The translations under genes were made by a program, and so were the position numbers. Shown here in pieces: positions 31,246-41,325 of a stretch of DNA of 64,000 nt. A model generated the notes under the pieces. That model searched no databases. It was not told the DNA's origin and was given only the letters and a program-made list of their open reading frames with translations. The number at the start of each line of letters is the position of its first letter. The first letter of the stretch is position 1. Origin of the DNA: Septoria linicola (lineage: Eukaryota; Ascomycota; Dothideomycetes; Mycosphaerellales; Mycosphaerellaceae); assembly GCA_024114885.1 (NCBI GenBank), contig CP099419.1, positions 1,736,001-1,800,000 on the forward strand, read 5' to 3'.

Positions 31246-32778
31246 ATGCCGCGGCTCAGCAACATGGATCATGGCGAGAACACACCTGCTAGGGTGCAAG
31301 TGGATCAGAGTCCGGCCAGATTTCTTCCTGGAGACCTCGACAACCCGCGATCATGGTCCTCGCTCCGGAAATGGACGATAGTCGCCAGTATCGGTCTTGT
31401 TGATTTGACAGTATCCTTTGGCGCAAGTGGCTTCTCTCCTGCGAGCAGTGACTTCGCTAGGCATTTCGGAATCAGTCATGAAGTCAGTCATCTTGGCCTG
31501 TCCTTATACGTGCTTGGTCTGGCCTTTGGTCCAATGCTCATAGCTCCGCTATCTGAGTATTACGGACGAACAGCGTTATATCTAATACCTTATGGCATAT
31601 TCCTGGTATTTCTTGCACTGACTGCTCTCGTGGACAATCTGCCTGGCTTCTTTATACTGAGATTGTTGTCCGGAACCTTTGCGAGCGTCACTATTGCCAA
31701 CTTTGGCGGCACGATAGCGGACTTGTTCTCGAGAGACGAAGTCGGTCCTGCCATGAATATCTTTCTTTGGGCAGCCGTGTGTGGTAGTCCGATGGGCTAT
31801 TTCATCTTGGCTCTGGTAGCAGAGCATCATGGGTGGCGAACGGTCTTTTGGACCTTGCTCGGCATATGTGGACTACTCTGGGCACAGCTAGTGGTTGTCC
31901 TCGTTCCGTTCGGGAACGAGACTCGCCACTCTGTCTTGCTTCGGAGGAGAGCAAGGCGACAAGGAACCACTATTCCAGATGACGCTCAGGCCAGATCGCT
32001 GAAGACGCTGTTCACAGTGACGTTAGCGAGGCCGTTCAGACTCTTGTCCACAGAAACAATCGTGATATTTGGAGCATTGTACAATGGCTTCTTGTATGGC
32101 TTGTCGTTCATGTTCAATGGAGCTTTCGGCCTGGTCTTTGGTGAGCAAGGGTACGGTTTCACCACACAGGGCGTTGGCCTCTGTTTTCTCGGACTAGTCA
32201 TAGGTATCAGCCTTGGGCCGGTAGCAGGCGTATGGCAAGAACGCTACTACCAGCGACAAATTCACAATGGCCGAAAGTGCTCGGCAGACTCCGTAGACTC
32301 TGAAGCCAGCGCTCTACTTGAGTCCTCTCAGTCCAAGGCACCGAAGTACATGCCAGAGGCTCGTGTCCAGCTTGGTAAACTTGCGGCCATATTGCTCCCG
32401 ATCAGTCTGGGCTGGTTTGCTTGGACTTCTCCAGCAGAGTATGGCATTCACTGGATCGTCCCCGTGTTAGCGACAGCGCTGTTCGGTTTCAGCTTCTTCA
32501 CGCTCATTTTCATGGTCGCGATTTACACAGAAGAGAGCTATATGGTATACTCTGCCTCGGCGCTGGCTGGCATTGCTCTAGCAAGGAACATTGTTGGCGC
32601 TGTCTTTCCGATGATCGGGAACATCATGTTCGAGCGTCTCGGCACAAACTGGGCAGGCACGATCGTTGCTGGACTCGCTCTCTTGCTCGCACCAATTCCA
32701 TTCATATTGGAGCGATATGGACCGAAGTTGCGAGCCAAGAGCCCGTTTGCTTGCGAGCACGTAGAGGATGAAGATTGA
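31246..32778 (+). CDS. MFS transporter, DHA1-type (drug:H+ antiporter-like)
   Basis: Single exon, 510 aa from ATG 31246; an alternative ATG lies six codons on. The N-terminal DLDNPRSWSSLRKW is the usual NP-x-W lead-in of fungal DHA1 pumps. Hydrophobic segments fit 12 transmembrane helices with a long cytosolic loop about residues 220-265 and a second about 340-380. The first loop motif is APLSEYYGRTALYL (motif A-like), and a GSPMGYF stretch resembles motif C. Members export polyamines, azoles or other toxicants across the plasma membrane. It lies beside cyanide hydratase and the broken GH5, with no biosynthetic enzyme nearby, so substrate is unknown. Confidence 0.85.
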   Translation: MPRLSNMDHGENTPARVQVDQSPARFLPGDLDNPRSWSSLRKWTIVASIGLVDLTVSFGASGFSPASSDFARHFGISHEVSHLGLSLYVLGLAFGPMLIAPLSEYYGRTALYLIPYGIFLVFLALTALVDNLPGFFILRLLSGTFASVTIANFGGTIADLFSRDEVGPAMNIFLWAAVCGSPMGYFILALVAEHHGWRTVFWTLLGICGLLWAQLVVVLVPFGNETRHSVLLRRRARRQGTTIPDDAQARSLKTLFTVTLARPFRLLSTETIVIFGALYNGFLYGLSFMFNGAFGLVFGEQGYGFTTQGVGLCFLGLVIGISLGPVAGVWQERYYQRQIHNGRKCSADSVDSEASALLESSQSKAPKYMPEARVQLGKLAAILLPISLGWFAWTSPAEYGIHWIVPVLATALFGFSFFTLIFMVAIYTEESYMVYSASALAGIALARNIVGAVFPMIGNIMFERLGTNWAGTIVAGLALLLAPIPFILERYGPKLRAKSPFACEHVEDED

Positions 32779-33404
32779 GCATCGATCCCGATGTGGCGTA
32801 TAAGATGTCTTCGCCAGCTTCTCGATGCTTTATCAATTAGTTGTCTGAAGATTGCCACGATGATTATATCACCGACTAGTTGAAAGCTGACATGCGACTG
32901 TGGAACCATGCCACAGTGGAGACCAGCAGAATCTCCAGCACTGCGCAAGTTCTCTAGGACATGACTGGACCATCTTACCGTTATCAACCGAGGATGGCCT
33001 GATAGCTCAAAGCGATGGTGCAGCTTACGCAGACCTGCTTGTGTTCGTTTCTCAACTCCTGCCTCGCCACTGGAAGCCCTGACAGGGGTCAGAGCGGAGA
33101 ACTGCTATAGTGGAGCAACACCCTTGGCACAACCCTAAGCGTACTGCATCAATTCTCTACAGATGGAGCGCTGTTCTAATGGAACGCGTTCACGATGGAC
33201 CATCGTTGACGCTGTGTTCAGCAGCTAGACCTGCAGACCTGTTATCGCGATGTTCCGCGATAGCTCCTGCCTGCCACTGCAGCATCCCACGAAGGCCTTA
33301 TATCTAGACGCTGCTTGCCTTCACAAGCAATGCCGATACACCATCACCCACAAATTCAACGAGAAGACTCACCAGAGCACTAAAGCACCTCGACATACCA
33401 CAAA
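32779..33404. other. Promoter region of cyanide hydratase
   Basis: About 625 bp. Short plus-strand frames look random. A CCTTATATCTAG TATA-like element sits about 105 bp before the cyanide hydratase ATG. Confidence 0.45.
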
Positions 33405-34652
33405 ATGGCACCCGTCTTCAAGAAATACAAGGCCGCTGCTGTCAACGCAGAGTCAGTACTTGCAAGAATATCTTCGATCCTCGGGCACTGCTAACTGTGG
33501 TTGACTTCTACAGGCCTGGCTGGCTCAACCTTGAGCTCTCGGTCCAGAAGACGATTCATTGGATCAACGAGGCAGGTAAAGCTGGCTGTAAGCTCATTGC
33601 GTTCCCAGAGCTATGGATTCCCGGGTACGATCGAGACTGTCATGAGTGCTGCTTGGCAAATTGTCTAACTGTCGTCAGGTACCCATACTGGATGTGGCGC
33701 GTCAGCTATCAGGAGAGCCTTCCACTTCTGAAGAAGTATCGTGAGAACAGTCTTGCCTCTGATTCTCCAGAAATGCATCGTATCCGCAAGGCGGCGAAAG
33801 AGAACGACATATTCGTATCTCTTGGCTACTCTGAGCTCGATCTAAACAGCCTGTACACCACGCAGGTAATGATCGATCGTCGCGGAAACGTGATCAACCA
33901 CCGGCGCAAGATCAAAGCAACCCATGTCGAGCGTCTGGTGTTTGGAGACGGTACTGGAGGTGAGTTTTGCACCGACGGCATTATACTTATGTGCGACGCG
34001 GGCTTTAAGGCCATCTGCTCACTCGTTTCCAGATACTACATCAATGGTCGTCGACACTGAGATTGGCCGTATCGGCCACCTGAACTGCTGGGAGAACATG
34101 AACCCTTTCCTCAAGGCCTATGCAGTTTCTCTTGGCGAGCAGGTCCACGTCGCTGCCTGGCCATTGTACCCACATGCCGACACCCTCAAATACCCCGATC
34201 CATACACGAACATCAGCGACGCCAACGCCGACATCGTGACTCCAGCCTATGCTATCGAGACAGGTTCCTTCACTCTCGCGCCCTTCCAGATGATCTCTGC
34301 TGAAGGTGTGAAGCTCCAGACTCCGCCAGGCCGTGAACCAGAAGACAACCACATCTACAACGGCAACACAAGAATCTATGGTCCCGATGGACAGAAGCTC
34401 ATCGAGAGGCCGGCCGAGGATTTCGAAGGACTCGTCTTCGTGGACATCGATCTTGATGAGACCCACCTCTCCAAGGCCTTGAACGATTTTGGCGGGCACT
34501 ACATGCGGCCAGATCTGATCCGGTTGGTTGTCGATACCGACAGGAAGAACTCTGTCAGCAGAGTCACTGGATCTGGTAGCCATGAAGTCATCACCACGCT
34601 TGAGCGCGTCGGACTGAACAAGCCGCTGCAGAACGAGGCTGAGGATGCGTAA
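33405..34652 (+). CDS. Cyanide hydratase / nitrilase
   Basis: Four exons, 33405-33451, 33514-33624, 33679-33959 and 34033-34652; introns of 62, 54 and 73 nt. The 352-aa protein carries the nitrilase triad: Glu48 (FPELWIP), Lys130 (HRRKIKATH) and Cys165 (GHLNCWENMNPF). The CWENMNP context, HVAAWPLYP, PAYAIETG and the GHYMRPDLIRL ending match fungal cyanide hydratase, which converts HCN to formamide and lets fungi tolerate cyanogenic plants. The second intron is 54 nt, a multiple of three with no stop, so it is easily missed and would insert 18 residues into the PGYPYW loop. A close aliphatic nitrilase cannot be excluded. Confidence 0.9.
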
Positions 34653-35427
34653 AACACTGAAACCAGGTTTCCGCGGCTCGGCGTCTAATGGGGTGCATTC
34701 CGTCCCATGTAATAATAGCTTAGTCCCTGCTCTATATCAACAAGTCGATCGCTACCAATCCCCTCCCTTCTCGGAACTTCTCATGCATTATCGCACATGG
34801 CGAGCCACTAATGGTCTCAAGACACCGGATGGCTTGGTCTCGATCCTGTTCGACACTAGCTCTACGAAGCGATGATCTCATCGCTTGGAAAGTCTGTGTG
34901 GCTCGAATATGCGAACACTGAGCGTTGAGATCAGTTGTAGTCGATACACGGGTCGTCTTGCTTACATGACATCGCGTCCAATGCGGTGTATTCCATGATC
35001 GTACTGGCAGGATTGCTTACTACTAGCGCGTTTTCGCGGCACCGGATGGGAAACAGCAGCCCACGCCAGCGACAGATACAGCTGCAGGAACAATATGTCA
35101 GAGATCATCATTATATGCTATTGTCTTCGATTACTTGCTTGGTCCCTTGTCCTCCTCTTCCGTTCTTGCTACGGCTCTTCGCACTGAATCAGATCCTGCC
35201 TATGTCTGTCCTTCGGTAGGACTGTTGTCTTTCCATAGGTTGCCAGTCTGGATATGCTTTCGCCAGGCAAACTCGACACAAAGCACCTAGAACCTTGTGA
35301 TTTTCTCCTTCCCTGACACACAGTGTCTACCGCTGATATTGGATTGCCCCCATTGCGCGGGTTCCATATTTGTGCAGCGCAGATTGTACGAAGTCCTGCC
35401 CAGGGCTATGATGCGGGCATAGATTCG
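34653..35427. other. Intergenic region
   Basis: About 775 bp downstream of cyanide hydratase. Frames at 34645-34875 and 34986-35219 lack features. No repeat or RNA gene seen. Confidence 0.4.
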
Positions 35428-35891
35428 TCACCTTCCATTGGGCTGATTCATGGCGTTCCAGAGCAGCCAGCGGATGACCCAATTCTCGTGTGCTTGGTCG
35501 CCTTCTCCGACAACGCCTCGATCGTACACTAATCGTGTAGCTGTACTGGCGTCCTGATAAATCCTGAAAATCTCTACCTGCAGAGCGCTTTCGCTTCCAT
35601 TGTCGTTGTAACCAGCGTCGGAGAGACGTCTCACACCTGCCAACACTTCGCGCTGTTTGAGATCAGCGGCTGGTAACTGATCGGTTTTCGTAGTCTGCAG
35701 ACCTTCATGAGACTATAGAGCTGCATATCTTCATCGTCGTTTGGATCAAGCCCCGTCCTGCGGAGAAAGTCGGCCTCCACTACCGTCTGGTATCGTGGTC
35801 GGGGTGCTATCTGCGATTCCTCTGCTGGAGCCATGGTTGCGTTTCCATCCGCTCGTAACCGTCCGTGTAGAAATGTCGATTGATCCAGCAT
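35428..35891 (-). CDS. Small hypothetical protein, two exons
   Basis: Two open frames on the minus strand look frame-shifted but can be joined by a 50-nt intron (35702-35653) starting GTCTGC and ending AAACAG, with a GCTGAT branch 12 nt before the acceptor. Exons are 35891-35703 and 35652-35428, phase 0; 137 aa. A second ATG at 35834 is possible. The protein contains YQTVVEADFLRRTGLDPNDD then EDMQLYSL, later EIFRIYQDASTATRLVYDRG and NWVIRWLLWNAM. Unrecognised; no signal peptide or membrane segment. The donor is atypical, so a true frameshift in a decaying gene is the alternative. Confidence 0.4.
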
Positions 35892-36313
35892 GACCGTGAT
35901 CTACAGGACATCACGTCTGGACGGCAGGGCTGACCATTTATGTCACCTGTCCACTTGACATGGCGTCTTCTTATGACATCGCAGCCTGTCAGTTCGTGCA
36001 TTTCCGGCAATAATGCTGCTTGGACCAGGGGAGCCGGTTGCTAGCCGCAGTCTACGATAGCAGCCAGCAGCGATCTTCTGTTCGGCGGGCATAGCTAGCG
36101 AGCCCCAGCATCGCTAGACGATAGCGTGTTTGATCATTACTGCCGGCTTGGCAGCGTGTCTCCCTTCATCTCAAGGGCTACGCTCCAAGTCAACAGCGGC
36201 CACTGATGTAGCAATACGATGGACTGCTCTATCGGCTTCACTGCCGTGCCGATATCATCGGCTCTTCTGGGAGAGACGAAACGAATGCTGGATGAATTTC
36301 TTCCGGACATTCA

Positions 36314-36620
36314 TTACGCTCCATCGACAGTCTGCGACCTCCTGAGCTTCCTAAGCTCATCGTAATATCGCTGAAGTGGAGACTGTAGATGACGGTACGT
36401 GAAAGCAAGCAAGTCTCTGGGATCAAAGGTTGTCTTTAGCACTTCGGGAGGTCGGCGCTCAAGACACAAGCGTTCGTCCTGCTGCGCCACGATCTCACAT
36501 CCGATAAACGGAAGTTGTTCCGTCGGTGGTCGCGGTCGAGGCGTCCAGCTAGAACTATTAAACACAACGCCAATATCCAGAGTCAGATTGGTCGCAACCG
36601 TTACTCGGTCGAGCCATTAA
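36314..36620 (-). pseudogene. Possible gene remnant without start codon
   Basis: An open frame on the minus strand reads NLTLDIGVVFNSSSWTPRPR, then QLPFIGCEIVAQQDERLCLE, and ends LRKLRRSQTVDGA at 36314. It has mixed, protein-like composition but no ATG, and upstream frames end in stops. A second open piece in another frame (about 36625-36710, APSVDERLRLDVTAEL) lies just before it. The two could not be joined in phase by a consensus intron. This looks like a decayed gene or an exon of one I cannot reconstruct. Confidence 0.2.
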
Positions 36621-36819
36621 CGATTCAACCGAGCTCGGCAGTGACGTCGAGCCTCAGGCGCTCATCGACGGAAGGAGCCACCTGATTTATCCTTTCTACA
36701 ATTCCAATTAACAATTGGGCCTCTCATCACCTCATCAAGGTGATTTGCTTGCTTTGTCAACACCGCGTCGATCTAGACTGCGATGAGCTCATACTACGAG
36801 GCTGGCACGAGCGATGCTA

Positions 36820-36849
36820 CCCCTCATGTTTCACAGGGGCATGGAGGGG
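36820..36849. promoter_or_regulatory. Cluster of three stress-response elements (STRE)
   Basis: CCCCT at 36820-36824 and AGGGG at 36835-36839 and 36845-36849, within 30 bp, 115-145 bp upstream of the peroxiredoxin ATG. STREs are bound by Msn2/4-type C2H2 factors in yeasts; binding here is inferred. Confidence 0.6.
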
Positions 36850-36963
36850 CATGCAACATTTATTTGTGTACTGCTGAAGTATATGTTCTTGTCTTTCCAC
36901 CATAAGAGTTCTTAAACTATTTACTCGACATCTTCATAACAACAGCCACCAACCAATTCCACC

Positions 36964-37528
36964 ATGTCTAGCATTGTCAACAAGCTCAAGGGCGTTAAGC
37001 CACTTGCCCAGGGCTCAAAGTTGCCAACAGTTGGCGCTCTGAAGGAGGAGAACCCAGAGAAGGGTACCGTCGACCTTGCAACAGTGGGCGGCAAGATTGT
37101 CATCGTCGGTGTACCAGGCGCTTTCACTCCACCATGCTCTTCGCAGGTCCCAGGCTACGTTGAGAAGGCCGAGCAATTCGCAGCCAAGGGTGTCACCGGC
37201 ATCTACATCGTTGCGGTCAACGATGCTTTCACAACCCAGGCCTGGAAGGAGAAGAACGGCTGGAACAACCCGCTCGTTCACCTTCTCGCCGACGACAAGG
37301 GAGATGTGAGTCGGGTGCCAACATCCCCGCCTTGCATATGTACTGACTTGTTCATAGTTCACCCGTGCTGCTGGTCTCGACTTCGATGCGTCCGGTCTGC
37401 TCGGCAACCAGCGATCGCAGCGCTATGCTGCCATCGTCGAGAATGGAGTGGTGAAAAGCATCTTTGTGGAAGACGAGGCTCCTTCGGTCACCGTTACCGC
37501 TGCTGAGAACGTGCTCCAGGCTGTCTAA
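36964..37528 (+). CDS. Peroxiredoxin, Prx5/Ahp1 family, single cysteine
   Basis: Two exons, 36964-37305 and 37358-37528, with a 52-nt intron (GTGAGT...CATAG, branch ACTGAC); 170 aa. The peroxidatic Cys58 lies in PGAFTPPCSSQVPGY, close to the family's TPxC motif, and AVNDAFTTQAW and LADDKGDFTRAAGLDF match Prx5-type thioredoxin folds. The predicted protein has no second cysteine, so it must use an external resolving thiol such as thioredoxin or glutathione. It reduces H2O2 and alkyl peroxides in cytosol or organelles; no peroxisomal signal is present (ends QAV). The STRE cluster upstream fits stress induction. Confidence 0.9.
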
Positions 37529-38065
37529 AGCAGTAGGACAAGAGTACCATCATGAGGGCTGAAGGCATGAACAAGTCTAGCATACGCCAACGCGATCCTA
37601 TCAGAATGTAGAGTATTAGGACTATGAGCACTCGGAAATTTCGAGAATGAATGATACCCAGCTTACGATTGCCTCCAATCTTGATACATCTCTCGTTCAG
37701 TCTTTCTCCGTTGACCAAACAAGCAGGTAATGTCACCAGGTGGATGTGAAATCCGAGCACCTGACGACACCATCTCCCAGTTCATCCTTGCCGGTGGCAG
37801 CCAGCTGCATCAACTACACCCAGATCCGAACTACTCTTCTGCTTGTGTTTGAGAAGAGTAAGGTAGCGGCAGAATGTCGGCTTATTTAAGCTTTGGATTC
37901 GCGCGTCATTTACACGTGCATCATTAACATGAACAAGAAAGGTCTCTTCTGCAGTCGTGACACCTGACTCGGTGTACTGCACGCCGCTGATAATGGTGGA
38001 CTGACTAGACACTCAACGCGGTGCGACACAGTAACGCTCTTCCTTCTGTTGGCGGGCCTTCCAGC
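37529..38065. other. Intergenic region between peroxiredoxin and YML020W-like gene
   Basis: About 540 bp. Two minus-strand frames (37494-37760 and 37782-38012) are short and unsupported. The GTG at 38021 opens the next gene's frame before its ATG at 38066. Confidence 0.4.
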
Positions 38066-40996
38066 ATGGCGCCCGAGCGCAAACGAAGCAAGTTGAGCAG
38101 CGATAACGAAACGGAGCCCACGCCGGTCGACGATGTCCAATCAGCCCCGAACACGACCGGCGAACAGCATGGCGCGAAACAGCAGCCTGCACCGATCAAC
38201 ACGGCCGGGATTGGTGAGGCAACAGCGACCGTTGCTGGTGGTAGTAGCAGCAGTGGCGGCAGCACTTCCGCAAAGCCTTCGCCGCAAGCTCCTCTACCCT
38301 CCAACAATCGAGCAAGCTGGTACTCGGCTGCTTCCTGGAAGTCCAAGGCATCGCCCACAGCACAGGTCGCCCGGAAGAGCATATCCGTCGACAAGGGCGT
38401 GTCGTCGGAGTCGTCGACCAGGGAGGAGGGTGGACGGCGTCCGAGCCACAACGTCAGCAAGAGCTTCAAGGGCGGAAGCAGGAAGAGCGTGCCTTTAGTG
38501 GCTGAGGCAACGAGAGTGTATGCCGTGCCAGACCCTGCGAGCGTACCCAAGTCTAGGAAGAGTCTTGTCGTGGACGAGAAGGTGAAAGCCAACGAGAAGG
38601 TGCCAGAGAAAGCACTCCCGGTCGAGACGGGCCCTGTGGTGGAAGAGGCTGCCCCGTTGCCTCCCGAACCGGAGTCAGTGGCTGCTGAGAACGATGCCCA
38701 GGCGGAGACAGCGAGTATGAGGCCAGCTTCGGGCAGCTGGTTTGGGTGGTGGTCTCGCCCAGATGAACCTATCAACGAGGGAGACGTACCGAAAAGCACC
38801 ACCAAAACAGCGTTAGATGACATGACCGTGGCACAGGCGAGCGACACGCCGTTGCCAGAGACGCCAAATCTACCTGCAAAAGCCAGCACCGACGCAACGC
38901 AGCGGAGTACTGGCCTAGACATTCCAGCGGGCGATGTGCCGCCGGAGACGAGCGCGGACACAAGGTACGGCTCTGCGCGATCCTGGTTCGGATTGTGGAG
39001 CAAAGCACAGAAAGTGCAAGCAGAAGAAGAGGAACGACAACGAGAGGCAGATCAGAAGCAAGGCCAGGATACAGCTGACGAGACAGGCGAACCATCATCA
39101 GTACAACCCGAAGTGCAGGTCTCAGCAGAGCCACAAAGTACGCCAGGACACTCGAAAGCTGCAGATACGACGAATGCGCCAAATGTTGCGAAGGGTGCAG
39201 ACACGATAAAGGCTCAGGACGATGCAGACAGACCCAAATCCGCAGGATGGGCGTTCTGGTCAAAGGACAAACCCAAGGGCACCTCAAAGTCGAGTGACGA
39301 TGAAACGCAGAAACAAGTGGGCGAGCTCGCTGTGGCGGACACTCCATCTCAGAGCCATCCCGAAGCTGCACAGTTCAATGAGCAGCATGATTCGAAGACT
39401 GGAGTGAAGCGGAAGGGGTCATTGCTGCGTCGTGGTCGGAAACAGAAGTTGAGCGATGTGTCGGGCGAAACGACAGCTGCTGCGACACCAACAGAGTCGC
39501 AGGCGCAGACTCCGGCATGCTTCACGCCGAACGATACTCCTGAAGGCTCGCCTGCGCCTGTACAGCGAGGCAAGCTCAAGCAGACTAGGCCGAACCTGAT
39601 CTTACCGACCTTTCGAGATACGTACCCAACCCTGCAGGGGCTAGGTTATCTCGATCGATTGACACAATATATTGGCTCCTCGCTGCATTTGACTCCGCTT
39701 CCAAAGCCTGCACAGCATCCTCATATCCTCTCCCAACCTCCCAAAGTCCGGAAAGCTATTGCCATTGGTGTTCATGGCTTCTTCCCAGCCGCATTACTCC
39801 AACGAGTACTCGGTCAGCCCACTGGCACGTCGATTCGATTTGCCAACTATGCTGCTGCCTCTATCAAGAAGTGGTGTGTCGACCATCAACCAGATATCAA
39901 GGATGTCGAAGTTGAGAAAGTAGCGCTGGAAGGCGAGGGCCTTGTTAGTGACAGGGTCGACACCTTGTGGAAGCTTCTGCTGAACTGGCTGTCACAACTA
40001 CGACAGGCAGACTTCGTCATGGTAGCATGTCACAGCCAAGGAGTACCTGTGGCAACTATGCTTGTTGCCAAATTGCTCCAGCTGGGGTGCTTGTCTCCCG
40101 ATGCACGTGTGGGAATATGCGCGCTCGCCGGCATAAATTTGGGTCCCTTTCTCGAGTACAAATCACGTTTCTTCGGCGGCAGTGCTCTGGAGCTGTTCGA
40201 CTTCTCGGACCGTACATCCAAAGTCTCGGTGGCATATGCAGATGCACTGGATACCTGTCTCCGGCACGGGGTTCGCATCACCTTCATCGGCGGCCTAGAC
40301 GACCAACTCGTAAGCTTGGAATCAAGCCTGTTCACACCCCTCAACCATCCCTACGTCAATCGTGCGATATTCGTTGATGGCCAATTGCACACTTCCAACT
40401 TCCTCATACACCTTGTTATTTTCGCCGCTAAGCTTCGCAATCTTGGCGTCAGCGATCATGGCCTGCTGCGCGAGATCTCAGCACCTCTCGCTGGCAGTAT
40501 TGTCGGTGGTGCAGGCCACAGCAGAGTTTACGACGATCCAGCCGTCTATCGCACTGCCATAGAATTTGCGCTCGAGAGTAGCGACGTCTCGGCAGCAGCG
40601 TTTCAGGGCAGTCGTAAGGCATCTGCCGACGAAACACGAAAGAGCATGGAGGAAGCCGCCTCTCGGCGTGGCTCATGCGCCAGCTATCCAGCGAACATGG
40701 TCGCTGCAAATCATATGCGACGTGGTTCGCTGGGCAGCTCCAGTCTTGCACCTCCAGGTACTGCACCCATGTGGAGTCCGTACGAACCTGCACCTCTGAC
40801 CGGGGCTGCCGAGAAAAATCCGTTTGTTCTGCCATGGGCTGTGAGGGGCATGCTTGAAGAAGAGCTCGTGAAGAGTGATGCCAAGCTTCAGCTCGAGGTC
40901 AAGGAACTTGTCCAAGAGTTCGAAGAGTGGAAACCTACGAGTAAAGTGCTGAAAGACGTGCGGTGGAGGCTTGAGGGAGTGAGGAGTATGCTTTGA
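38066..40996 (+). CDS. YML020W-like alpha/beta-hydrolase-fold protein
   Basis: Single exon, 976 aa from ATG 38066 (MAPERKRSKLSSDNETEP). The first half is disordered, Ser/Pro/Glu-rich, with three Trp motifs: SWFGWWS (about 225), SWFGLWSK (about 306) and GWAFWSK (about 394). The second half has KAIAIGVHGFFPAALLQRVL and a nucleophile elbow CHSQGVP with Ser at about 657, suggesting a lipase-like alpha/beta hydrolase. Yeast YML020W, of unknown function, shares this layout. Several RRGS/RKGS sites could be basophilic kinase targets. A long minus-strand frame (38005-39003) is only a shadow. The substrate is unknown and enzyme activity is inferred from the elbow motif alone. Confidence 0.75.
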   Translation: MAPERKRSKLSSDNETEPTPVDDVQSAPNTTGEQHGAKQQPAPINTAGIGEATATVAGGSSSSGGSTSAKPSPQAPLPSNNRASWYSAASWKSKASPTAQVARKSISVDKGVSSESSTREEGGRRPSHNVSKSFKGGSRKSVPLVAEATRVYAVPDPASVPKSRKSLVVDEKVKANEKVPEKALPVETGPVVEEAAPLPPEPESVAAENDAQAETASMRPASGSWFGWWSRPDEPINEGDVPKSTTKTALDDMTVAQASDTPLPETPNLPAKASTDATQRSTGLDIPAGDVPPETSADTRYGSARSWFGLWSKAQKVQAEEEERQREADQKQGQDTADETGEPSSVQPEVQVSAEPQSTPGHSKAADTTNAPNVAKGADTIKAQDDADRPKSAGWAFWSKDKPKGTSKSSDDETQKQVGELAVADTPSQSHPEAAQFNEQHDSKTGVKRKGSLLRRGRKQKLSDVSGETTAAATPTESQAQTPACFTPNDTPEGSPAPVQRGKLKQTRPNLILPTFRDTYPTLQGLGYLDRLTQYIGSSLHLTPLPKPAQHPHILSQPPKVRKAIAIGVHGFFPAALLQRVLGQPTGTSIRFANYAAASIKKWCVDHQPDIKDVEVEKVALEGEGLVSDRVDTLWKLLLNWLSQLRQADFVMVACHSQGVPVATMLVAKLLQLGCLSPDARVGICALAGINLGPFLEYKSRFFGGSALELFDFSDRTSKVSVAYADALDTCLRHGVRITFIGGLDDQLVSLESSLFTPLNHPYVNRAIFVDGQLHTSNFLIHLVIFAAKLRNLGVSDHGLLREISAPLAGSIVGGAGHSRVYDDPAVYRTAIEFALESSDVSAAAFQGSRKASADETRKSMEEAASRRGSCASYPANMVAANHMRRGSLGSSSLAPPGTAPMWSPYEPAPLTGAAEKNPFVLPWAVRGMLEEELVKSDAKLQLEVKELVQEFEEWKPTSKVLKDVRWRLEGVRSML

Positions 40997-41325
40997 TCAT
41001 GTTTTTGTGTGCGATACAGCACCTTTGTTTGTGCATATGATGTTTGGCTGACATTTAGTATTACAGAGCGAGGAGTCTGGAGTTCTTGCTTTAGGAAGGC
41101 TGACCTAGCCATTTTGGAATGCACATAGATGACGATGAATTATGAGAAGTCTCCCAAATAGCCACCTTTTCTCGACATGAAGGCGCACGCAAAGTCTGAC
41201 CTTGTTCATATCTGTATTATGAGAATCCGGCCGCGAGCGGAAGGCCATGTCTGCGACGTCCAAACAGCAGCCGCGATCTGAGGTTCTGCAAATTGTTTTT
41301 CTGTGGAAGCAAGCTTCGATCTCAA
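40997..41325. other. Intergenic, convergent 3' ends
   Basis: About 330 bp between the YML020W-like gene and the tail-anchored gene. Nothing of note seen. Confidence 0.4.

Noticed and set aside
27876..34652. Secondary-metabolite gene cluster
   Set aside because: No polyketide, peptide or terpene synthase lies in the block.
35640..35710. Frameshift mutation in the small minus-strand gene
   Set aside because: A 50-nt intron with a branch site and AG acceptor joins both frames in phase, so a frameshift is not required.
38005..39003. 332-aa minus-strand frame
   Set aside because: Lies antisense to the low-complexity half of the YML020W-like gene, with Ser/Ala/Gly bias expected of a shadow frame.
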